A stretch of DNA of 64,000 nucleotides from Pararge aegeria (taxonomy: Eukaryota > Arthropoda > Insecta > Lepidoptera > Nymphalidae), in assembly GCF_905163445.1 (NCBI RefSeq), contig NC_053204.1, forward strand, positions 10,437,001-10,501,000, given 5' to 3'. Below are positions 56,331 to 64,000 of this stretch, in pieces. The translations under genes and the position numbers were made by a program. Under the pieces are notes generated by a model. That model did not search any database and had not been told where the DNA came from. It saw only the letters and a list, made by a program, of their open reading frames with translations. Each line of letters opens with the position of its first letter. Position 1 is the first letter of the stretch.

Positions 56331-56919
56331 GTACATAAATACAAAGGTTGGCTTGGTAATGGGAAATCCATAGCAAAAGCTATCAATACAGTAGACGCGT
56401 AACTTTTAACTATCCCTCCTAACGACTGTTGTTTAATGAAATTCCCGCTCAACTTGTTGAGCTGATGCCTCCGAATTTGTCTTCGCTGAGCTTGTATTAG
56501 AAATGATTGGGATTGGTAATTATTCGGATGTAATCTCCTAGTGTAGGGTTACGCTGGAACCTTCGGATAAAAGTAAGCTGGACGTATATATAAACCATGT
56601 AAACTAAAATAGGAAAACAAAATGTGTAATACTTTCCATCTCATTGTCTCCTATACATTTAAGTGTTTGTTTCTTCATTTAACTAAAATTGTTCACTCCC
56701 ATATGTGTTTCTTACTTTAGCGTATCGCATTTTCAAACGACTTAAAAAAGGAGGAGGTTCTCAATTCGAATGTATTTTTGTTATTTTCTGTATGTTTATT
56801 TCTCGATTACTCCGCGAATTATAAACCGATTTTGATGAATCTCTTTTTGTTTGGTAAGTACGTTATTGCTCAGAGTCGGTACCATTTTCATTTGGTAAGA
56901 TTTATTAAATTTAAATAAA

Positions 56920-57157
56920 TATACTACTACGAAAATACACACATCGCCATCTAGTCCCAAAGTAAGCGCTAAGTAAGTAGCTTGTGTTATGGGTACTAAG
57001 ATGACTGATGAATAATTTTATGAATAATATACATAGATACAGATAAACACCCAGACACTGAAAAACATTCGTGTTTATCACACAAACATTTACCGGTTGT
57101 GGGAATCGAGCCCACGGCCTTCGACTCAGAAAGCAGGGTCACTGCCCACTGCGCCAT
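56920..57157 (-). mobile_element. SINE family A, reverse
   Basis: 'cacacatcgccatctagtcc', B box reversed 'gggaatcgagccc', head ending 'cccactgcgccat' where an RTE fragment begins. A small duplication 'aagtaagcgctaagtaag' lies near 56970. Confidence 0.85.
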
Positions 57158-57169
57158 ATTCTTCTTCTT

Positions 57170-57530
57170 GAGGTGCCTCTCTGACTAGCGAAGGTTGGCA
57201 GTCAGCTTCGTAAATTCTTGTCTATATTTCGCGACGCGGAATAATTCTGCTGCACTCGCGATTCCAGTCCACTCTCTGATGTTACGAAGCCAGGACTTTT
57301 TTCTGCGACCAACGCCTCTTCTTCCTGCAACTTTTCCCATCATAATAAGTTGAAGGAGCTCATATCTCTCGTGCCTTAGTACGAGCCCCAGATATGCAAC
57401 TTTTCTGATCTTGACGGTGTGCAAAAGTTCACGCCGTTGGTTGACGCGTCGCAGAGCTTCCTCATTGGATACTTTGCGAGTCCAACTAATGGCTAACATA
57501 CGTCTGAATGTCCACATCTCAAATGCTTAC
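57170..57530 (-). pseudogene. RTE-like LINE ORF2, C-terminal fragment
   Basis: Minus-strand open frame of 110 codons: MWTFRRMLAISWTRKVSNEE, ALRRVNQRRELLHTVKIRKV, YLGLVLRHERYELLQLIMMG, KVAGRRGVGRRKKSWLRNIR, then LFRVAKYRQEFTKLTANLR. This is the well-known tail of RTE-type LINE proteins (from memory of the family). Open but without RT or endonuclease, and inside intron 2 of the host gene. The copy at 1383-1610 is a shorter relative. Confidence 0.75.
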
Positions 57531-57743
57531 ATACGTCTGAATGTCCACATCTTAATGCTTGATCAAGTGGAACTGATGAAGGCCATGGAAGGCCAGCGGA
57601 AACTAAGTTAATTTGATTTATTCCCCGGTTGCTTTTCCAGGATAAAAAGTATCTTACGTCCGTCTCCGGGACACAAGCCGTTGCGTGGACTGTTTGTTCA
57701 AATCAACAATGGGTAGAAATAACCGTATTGTTTTGTTTTCCAG

Positions 57744-58119
57744 ACAAGGACCCGTGCTGTTCCCGAGCGACGGCCCTCCCGCCCCTAGACGACCTTTAAT
57801 TGTCACAGCAAGACCCTTAATCGAGTCCATCGCTAACAGCGATCGCAACCCGGACCCACCAAACAGTTCCATAACCCAAAATAACATACCTCTGAACCCC
57901 GCATATCCTATACCAAGTCCAGCTGAAGTGACTTTAACCCCAGATCTCTTGGCTAAAATTGCTCCAATTACAAGTAATGATATATTCGCGAATCCTCGAG
58001 AAACTTCCATCAATAACGTACCAGAAGCTTCTACGTACAACCACGTGCCGTATGCTGAGATGCTGCTGAAAGCGAGGCTAAAGGGTTACGTGAGGGGTAA
58101 TGGATTCAATGATTATGAG
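57744..58119 (+). CDS. Host secreted-protein gene, exon 3
   Basis: 376 bp from an acceptor with a T-rich tract ('ttttgttttccag|A') to a donor 'TATGAG|gtaagag'. The frame, fixed by exon 2, is open throughout: QGPVLFPSDGPPAPRRPLIV, SSITQNNIPLNPAYPIPSPA, EVTLTPDLLAKIAPITSNDI, NHVPYAEMLLKARLKGYVRG. Pro- and Asn-rich with one NSS glycosylation-type site (PPNSSI). The exon is GC-balanced, unlike the AT-rich repeats around it. No domain recognised. If the donor is not used, the frame runs on to a stop at 58306-58308. Total from the ATG to here: 179 codons. It is likely to continue, possibly beyond the window. Confidence 0.72.
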
Positions 58120-58385
58120 GTAAGAGTTATTTTTCAAAAAACAACTGTATGCTATCAAAACATAAAGAATTATTTTATTTACTTATGCTTGAAACCCTGT
58201 ATAATGATTGATTCTGCAACAGTTAGATTATTGCCAACCCACCCACACACCAACAAACACCCAATGTCAACTTCGTCTGCACCAAATGATATTAATTACA
58301 GGTTTTAATATCTTAAAAAAACCTAGAAACTAATTGCAGCGCCATCTACCAGGTTTAGTTTTATTTCCAAACTATATTCATCCAT
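58120..58385. other. Start of intron 3 or read-through tail; no other feature
   Basis: Low-complexity Thr/His/Pro-rich translation (58220-58300) if read through, which does not look like conserved coding sequence. No repeat recognised. Confidence 0.35.
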
Positions 58386-58389
58386 ACAT

Positions 58390-58825
58390 TCATCCTCACA
58401 AACTTTCGCATTTATTATATAAGTAGGATGATACGCATGCATTCGATCGTTGTCCCATATGCCTTGCGACTTGCAGTTATCTGTGAAGAGTTATATACTT
58501 TATCTTCGACAATAATTATCAGATCTTCATTAAAATTAGACGATACATGCTTAATAGTATCAAATAAAAAAGAATTCTTCAAATCGGTTCAAATTTAAAC
58601 TCGGAGCTATGAAGTAAAATTGATAAAAAATTTCATCCGATTTCCCGTAGGAAACTTATAGTTTATCGGGATTAAAAGTATCCTATATGTTGACCCGGAA
58701 GATCAGCTACAACTATACCAAATTTTATATAAATCCGTTCAGTAGTTTTCACGTGATGCCCGGACAGGCAGACACAAAGACAAAAATTAAATAAAAATCA
58801 GTTACAGTTTTATTATAAGTATAGA
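58390..58825 (+). repeat. Repeat family D, longest uninterrupted copy
   Basis: 'aactttcgcatttattatat', 'gggacaacgatcgaatgcat' (reversed sense), 'gggattaaaagtatccta', 'cagtagttttcacgtgatgc' and the end 'tttattataagtatagat'. Reverse of 36510-37330 without the SINE. No ORF. Confidence 0.6.
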
Positions 58826-58885
58826 TATAGATAACACTCCTTTGTTTTTTTTTCGATCTCTACTGCGCAAAGATTTACTCAACAG

Positions 58886-59023
58886 ACAGTCACATTCTTA
58901 CTGTTCGATGCGTGGAATCTGTGTAAATTTCAAAAAAGAAAACCGTATGAATTTCCAAAAACGAACATTGCATTCCGCCAAGTACATCGGGGTCGGAACA
59001 TTCCAATATTAAAGATCAAGTGA
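58886..59023 (+). CDS. Possible terminal exon of the host gene (weak)
   Basis: After an AG acceptor ('ttactcaacag|A', with a T-rich tract about 25 bases upstream) the phase demanded by exon 3 is open for 45 codons to a TGA at 59021-59023, and AATAAA follows at 59059-59064. The translation is basic (KFQKRKPYEFPKTNIAF) and not recognised. Length and acceptor are unremarkable, so this may be chance. Confidence 0.2.
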   Translation, partial: TVTFLLFDAWNLCKFQKRKPYEFPKTNIAFRQVHRGRNIPILKIK

Positions 59024-59237
59024 ATTTTAATAATGTACAAAATGTTAACTACTACTGCAATAAATAAGTAATTCTATCATTAATAACTACTTAGTTTCTT
59101 TGTATATACGCAGTAACGTATGATATTAGGTTACTGGCTGTTTTCATGTTAGCGGTAAGCTACGTTTTTAGAATCTTTTGTAGAGGATTCATATTATGGG
59201 AGTAGATAAAGTATTGTATGCAACTTTTGATAATAAG

Positions 59238-59381
59238 CAGTGGCGTGCACTACATACATGCACAAAAGCACTGCATACCCTAAAATTGAAATAAAGCCCG
59301 AATAAGAGGAAGATTTTTTTCATTTTATGCTACTTTCATGCTGTATGCATACCCTGTTAAGAAACCCAGTGCACGCCACTG
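59238..59381. mobile_element. hAT-type MITE, 144 bp, with TIRs and 8-bp TSD
   Basis: Perfect 14-bp terminal inverted repeats (CAGTGGCGTGCACT at left, its complement at right) flanked by identical 8-bp duplications ATAATAAG at 59230-59237 and 59382-59389. TIR start CAGTGGCG and 8-bp duplication are the hAT hallmarks. No coding capacity. Confidence 0.9.
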
Positions 59382-59607
59382 ATAATAAGGTATTTAAAAA
59401 CTCATGTGATACTATTACCACACTGGTCTTCGCCTCGTGTTATAAACCCATATTCGTGTTTTAAATACTCCTTGTTATACAACAGTTGCATAAAGAACTA
59501 TAAGATGATTCCTCGAAAATTTAACAGAACTCTAAAATTTGTGACATAATTGTTCTGTTATTCGTAACATAAAGCAAAAAAATATGTAGCTTAGTGTTGA
59601 TACGTGA

Positions 59608-59760
59608 AAAAAAAATGAATGAATGAATACACTTTTTATTGTACACCAAAGAAAAAAAGTAGTTACAGAGATATAAATACATATCAAAAGAGTACAATTT
59701 GGTGGCCTTATTGCTACATAGCGATTTTTTCCAGGCAACCAATGGCGTAAAAGGAAAAAA
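59608..59760 (-). mobile_element. LINE 3' tail (RTE-like), reverse
   Basis: Read on the minus strand: 'tggaaaaaatcgctatgtag', 'caataaggccaccaaattgt', 'gtgtacaataaaaagtgta' then (TTCA)n. This resembles the 3' UTR of RTE-type LINEs. No ORF. Confidence 0.5.
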
Positions 59761-60102
59761 ACATAGAAAAGAGGTAGGTGGTGCAATAAATAAGATTTAA
59801 AATTAGACAAATATATAAATAAAATATATATATATAAACATAACTATAATATCCAATCAACCAACTTTAGTATTGAAATGCGCTAACACTAGAAATAAGT
59901 AAATATTTAAGTTTCTCTTGGAAACTGCTGAATCTGTTTTGATGAAACATTTATTATTCCTTCATTTGAATTAAATGTAAACCAATAATAAAGGAAAGCC
60001 AAAAGCCTATTCAAAGTTTTGGATGATTAATTGGACATACATAATATAGGTAGGTACGTACTAGTTATATTATGTCTGTGCATTAGGCTAAAACCGGGCC
60101 TT

Positions 60103-60243
60103 TATTTTTAAGTTTACGAATGTAGTTATCGTCATCATCTCACAGTCACTATCATTTTTTAAAGTAATGTACGCATCAATAGCCCTCTATGTACCACCGT
60201 GGATGAAAATATTTATGACTTTGACTTTGACTTTTGACTTTGG
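60103..60243 (+). mobile_element. LINE family J 3' UTR
   Basis: 'agtttacgaatgtagttatc', 'catcatctcacagtcac', then the 'tgactttgactttgactttt' tail. Confidence 0.65.
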
Positions 60244-60377
60244 CCCTTAATAGGACTTGTTACTTGCATGCCCTGCGAAGTTTTGCTCTATTTATAGCCG
60301 ATAGTTTTTCACTTAATAACTGATTGGTCCATCAATCGTGTATAACTCTAGGCGATGGGTTCCACTTAATAACTGAT

Positions 60378-60485
60378 TAGTCCAACAATCGTGTATTACG
60401 CTAAAAAAAAAACTTACGTCTCCGGATTTGAACTCAGGACCTCGTGTTACGCTTACGTGCTTACCCGTAAACCAACGAGGCAGTC
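60378..60485 (-). mobile_element. tRNA-derived SINE head, unassigned family
   Basis: Reversed: 'gcctcgttggtttacgggta' and B-box-like 'gagttcaaatccgg'. Not one of families A-C. Unlikely to be a functional tRNA gene: no cloverleaf that I can close. Confidence 0.4.
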
Positions 60486-60589
60486 CCACAGAAGGTTTGA
60501 ACTACAAAAGTCCCAAGTTCCACGCGGACAAAACCGTATCTAAAGGGCAATAAAACCCAATAACACTTCCTGCGTTCCGTCATAACTCC

Positions 60590-60865
60590 CCTCAGAATAA
60601 AGTAAATTCCGTCTAAAGTTAACTTATAAACAAACGCTGACTAATTAGAGGCTTACTCGCCTCCGACTTAATGCCAATCTGAATGGGGCGGTGAAAACGA
60701 GCCTTAATTGCGAAGGAATTGCGAAATTTGCTTTAATTCCCGATGTAATTAGTTACACTTTAATTGGTCCGATGCGCCCATTAACTGTTGTCAGGAGTCA
60801 GGTTATCCTGACCTTGATATTTATTTCCACTCGTCTTCGCAGGCAGCCCAATATATTTCAAATTG
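60590..60865. promoter_or_regulatory. Unique AT/GC-balanced stretch with clustered TAATT sites
   Basis: Non-repetitive by eye. Contains CTAATTAG (60639), TTAATTGC, TTAATTCC, GTAATTAG and TTAATTGG within about 130 bp, all homeodomain-core-like. It looks like a conserved non-coding element or enhancer; the open frame at 60691-60876 across it is not supported as coding. Confidence 0.35.
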
Positions 60866-60939
60866 GTATTGTTTAAGACGCTTAAGTAATTTAAAATTGA
60901 AAAATCCCCGACTTTAAATATGGTGTACATATTAACAAA

Positions 60940-61100
60940 AAAATATATAATTTATCGTTGGCGGCCATCTTGAATTTGAAATTTGTCATAATGCACAGTA
61001 ATCTAGTAGTCAAGCTTTATCTTTTGATACCTATATTGATGGAGTTGTGAAACAATATGTAAACCGCCATTTTGGGGCGGCGGCCATCTTGGAACGTTTT
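60940..61100. repeat. Segment with repeated GGCGGCCATCTTG words
   Basis: 'ggcggccatcttg' occurs at about 60960 and 61080, and 'aaccgccattttgg' at 61061. Possibly a dispersed repeat carrying Pho/YY1-like motifs. Nothing coding. Confidence 0.4.
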
Positions 61101-62365
61101 TCATTAAACGTAGTTAAGAACACTTCAGAATAGGTAATTCAACTGAAAAAAAAAACGTGTGTGTCCTTATGTACACGCGATAGACGTTATACTTCTTCTG
61201 CGTAACAGGATAAAAAGAAAAGGTATTTAATACATAAAAAGGTTTGTTATAACGCATTATCTAGTTATCTATCTCGTTTAAAGTATAGATTGCGAAGCTA
61301 CTTAAACTATACCTACCTATTTGTTTGGTATTTTTTTTTCAAGAAGTGTTCTCACGTACCTACCCTCAATTTTTCTCACATCCAACACGTTCCATTTCAC
61401 AAATCACAAACAGCAATTTTTCCTCAAGGTGAATTCAAAGTATTCCTAAACCCTCGTCAATTATTCAGCTAAGTGCCTTCAAACTTCTTTGCGGATAATA
61501 GTTCCGCACGTTGGACAAAATTGCGGCCCACCATGACTGGCTTGCAGATTGTGTTTCTGTATCGGGCTTTTAGAAAAGCGTTTTATGTCATACAAACAAG
61601 AGCGTTTTGTCTTGAAAATTTATAAGTACCAATGTTATTTTCCGTTTACAATCAGACTCTTGTTTATCTGGCTGACTAAAGAATATTTGAGCTTAGTATT
61701 TGTATACTCTTTGTGGTTTCATGTAACATGCGCATTACGCCGCTGGTTTCTACAAAAACTAAAAAACACTACTTATTTACTTTATTACTTTATTTACACT
61801 ACGGATTTTTAAGTGTGTTATTTACTTAAACTAAATAACACACTTAAAAATCAAAGTAATGTTGTTAAAAAAAATTATAAATATTAAACAAAGTATAAAT
61901 ATTTTTTTTACTTTTATGGCACGATCTTGTTAAATATGTATGTAAGAAAGGCTCTACGAAGCGAAAATTTTTTACGCCCATTATTTAAACATTTTTGTTC
62001 ACTTACAATTAAGACGGTAGTTTGAGAAAATTTCATTAGTTAACAATTGTTTAACTTGTTGCTAAATTAACTTTAAGTAAAATTTCCAACGAGAATAAAT
62101 TCATTATAGTGTTCAGAACACACCATAATTTTTTAAAATAAAAAAAAAAATATTCAATACCTTAAATAATCTTTTTTTGCATTTTTTTATGTGCTAATAC
62201 ACGCTTTTGGCACATTTTTCTAGACGTCATTCCGGATCCAATGAGCTATCGCACATTATTTTAAGAGCAGTTTCTCTATTTTGTACCATTTTCAACTTGT
62301 CGACTAGACTATCCAACCCAGCTATCACCGCCTCTTAGCCTATAGCTCCGATTCCATTAATTATT
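61101..62365. other. No gene seen; contains a perfect 21-bp hairpin
   Basis: AT-rich. At 61804-61852 two perfect 21-bp arms (61804-61824 and 61832-61852) flank a 7-nt loop. The open frame 61549-61812 runs into the left arm and has no recognisable features. Confidence 0.5.
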
Positions 62366-62586
62366 AATAAATAAATAAATAAATATACTACGAAAATACA
62401 CACATCGCCATCTAGCCCCAAACTAAGCGTAGCTTGTGTTATGGGTACTAAGAGGACTGATGAATATTTTTATGAATTATATACATAAATACTTAGAATA
62501 TACATATAAACACCCAGTCACTGAAAAACATTTATGCTCATCACACAATCATTTTCCAGTTCAAACTGCGCCAATCGGCCGTCGAA
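62366..62586 (-). mobile_element. SINE family A, reverse, internal deletion
   Basis: Tail (AAAT)n at left, body intact; between 'cattttccagtt' and 'caaactgcgccaatcggcc' the B-box region is deleted, so this copy has lost its Pol III promoter. Confidence 0.85.
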
Positions 62587-63017
62587 TATACGTTACCGAT
62601 GCCTAACCTAATATTTGTATCCTCTTTGTGTAACATGCGTGATAGCATGTTACATGAAACATGCACATTACTCCGCTGGTTTACGGGCCCATGGCCAGGG
62701 CCTCATTGACTCCATAATATTATTATTTGTTTCTTTCATTGCAATGTGATTGATTGCCCACCATTGTAGTGGGTACGCGTAGCTCGCGGTAAATCCGATC
62801 CGTTTGCCCAAAGTAATTGTATTGTTTTAAAGCCCGAATAGCGGCTGTGTGTACATACATACCCATCACGAAAGGCATTGTTTGAAGGTGAACATTGGGT
62901 AAATAATCGGTGATTGCCCAGTGCGTAGTGAACGTTACAATACATAGGATTAAATTATACGCAACAAAACAGTCAACCCAACAGCTTGTGTTCTGGAGAC
63001 GGACTCAGGATACTTTT
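62587..63017. other. No gene seen
   Basis: Contains a short duplication with 61680-61745 ('gtttcatgtaacatgcgcat' type words near 62630-62680). No supported coding. Confidence 0.35.
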
Positions 63018-63434
63018 TGACGGTCGATTGGCTCAGTGGGCAGCGACCCTGCTGTCTGAGACAAGGCCGTGGGTTCGATTCCCACTACTGGACAATGTTT
63101 GTGTGATGAACATGAATGTGTTTCAGTGTCTGGGTGTTTATCTATATATTATAAGTATCTATGTATACTAGCGGACCCCAGCGCCATCTGTCGGGCTGAT
63201 TTGTGAATCTAAACCATCCAGGGTGCCACCCAAACGCATACCAAAAAATTCATTTAAATCGTTCCAGCCGTTTAGGAGGAGTTCAGTGACATACACACGC
63301 CCACAAGAAATATATATATAAAGATTATTCATATAATAATTCATCAGTCATCTTAGTACCCATAACACAAGTTATGCTTACATTGGGGCTAGATGGCGAT
63401 GTGTGTATTGTCGTAGTTTATTTATTATTTATTA
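63018..63434 (+). mobile_element. SINE family A split by a reversed Helitron
   Basis: tRNA head ('ggctcagtgggcagcgac', 'ggttcgattccc') to 'ctatgtata' at 63167, resuming at 63325 'ttattcatataataattcat' to 'agatggcgatgtgtgtattg' and a TTTA tail. Removing 63168-63324 restores the family sequence. Confidence 0.88.
63168..63324 (-). mobile_element. Small Helitron-like element, 157 bp, reverse
   Basis: Begins with CTAG's complement (CTAGCGGACCCC) and ends TATATAAAGA; the reverse of 42499-42655 with about a dozen differences over 157 bp. Flanks A (left) and T (right). Confidence 0.85.
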
Positions 63435-63588
63435 TCATTTATTTTTTATCCTGGTAAAACAACCTATGGAGAAGGGAATAAATCAAATTAACTTTTTACC
63501 CAACTATTTTTATAAAGGCGAAAAAAACTGTTAATTGAAATAAACTATTAGTTTATTTTCACCTTTATAAAAATAAGTCTTCTATATA

Positions 63589-64000
63589 TAATATAAAAGG
63601 CGACTGACTGACTGATCTATCAACGCACAACTCTAACCACGTGACGGATCGGGCTGAAATTTTGCACACAGATAGTTATTACAACGTAGGCATCCGCTAC
63701 AAAAGGATTTTTGAATATTCTAACCCTAAGACTAAGGTTAAATGGGGTATGAAAGTTTGTATATTTATCAATTATCAATTTATTTTTCAAGTTATATCCA
63801 TGAAACTTTGATTTTAGGTTTTCGTTTAAAAATTAAAAATAAACGATAAGAAATACGTGTTTCACAAATTTTAAAAATTCCAACTCCAAAGGCAGCACGC
63901 AGATAGGGGATGAAAACTTATATGAAAGTTTCTGATTTGTTTAAGTAAGTTACGTTCATATTTTTTTTAACCTTTTTAGTTCAAATTTACCAAATCAAAT
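63589..64000 (+). mobile_element. Helitron-like element, 5' end, runs off the window
   Basis: Starts near TCTATATATAATATAAAAGG (same style as 28912 and 54430) followed by 'gtgacggatcgggctgaaat'. No end seen before 64000. Just left of it, 63500-63585 holds an imperfect ~20-bp inverted repeat ('tttttataaaggcg'/'cacctttataaaaa'). Confidence 0.45.

Noticed and set aside
57654..58040. 128-codon minus-strand frame over exon 3
   Set aside because: Antisense shadow of the spliced plus-strand exon, whose frame is fixed by the neighbouring exon.
60691..60876. 61-codon frame, or an exon after the AG at 60841
   Set aside because: The frame crosses the TAATT-rich stretch; the AG at 60841 gives only about 23 codons before a stop and no recognised sequence.

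Overview
The window is repeat-dominated nuclear DNA from an insect, most likely a butterfly or moth. The basis for that is recognition, not a search: tRNA-derived SINEs, Helitron-like elements ending in CTAG and CR1-group LINEs of kinds I associate with Lepidoptera, plus overall AT-richness. There are no bacterial operons, no rRNA or tRNA genes, no CRISPR array and no virus. Most of the window is nested mobile elements; one host gene can be supported.

Layout. 1-9.7 kb: a patchwork of SINEs (three tRNA-derived families, called A, B and C here), 3' fragments of several LINEs (called J, K and RTE-like), and a fold-back MITE family (called M) that includes a near-perfect 230-bp palindrome at 6815-7044. 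9.77-12.5 kb: a 5'-truncated CR1/L2/Jockey-group LINE whose reverse transcriptase is open, separated from its endonuclease remnant by one extra A. 12.5-28.9 kb: about 12 kb of a 17-bp minisatellite (consensus TACATTATATACTTAAG) in two arms. Between the arms, at 18.17-22.59 kb, lies a DIRS-group (tyrosine-recombinase) retrotransposon on the minus strand. It has a two-exon gag with a frame-consistent intron, an intact RT/RNase H ORF, and a recombinase ORF cut off by the satellite before its catalytic His-x-x-Arg/Tyr region.

28.9-35.8 kb: a large Helitron-like element (start TCTATC, end CTAG, A/T flanks) made of two tandem-repeat systems (about 208 bp and about 137 bp). It is interrupted by an apparently full-length, open two-ORF CR1-group LINE with an Inr/DPE promoter at its 5' end. 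35.8-48.5 kb: more LINE fragments, Helitrons, SINEs and a cluster of ATCGAT sites split by a SINE.

49.0-58.1 kb: a candidate host gene on the plus strand. Three exons (49018-49037, 55086-55226, 57744-58119) join in frame through GT...AG introns and encode a signal peptide followed by a Pro/Asn-rich secreted protein I do not recognise. Its introns hold many SINEs, MITEs and Helitrons. 58.1-64 kb: more repeats, a hAT-type MITE with an 8-bp target duplication, and a unique stretch rich in homeodomain-type TAATT motifs.

The most notable structural points are: three CTAG-ended elements abutting exactly the same nucleotide of separate SINE-A copies; long satellite blocks shared across the DIRS insertion; the truncated recombinase at the DIRS/satellite junction; and the DIRS gag intron with its 110-bp-spaced repeat.
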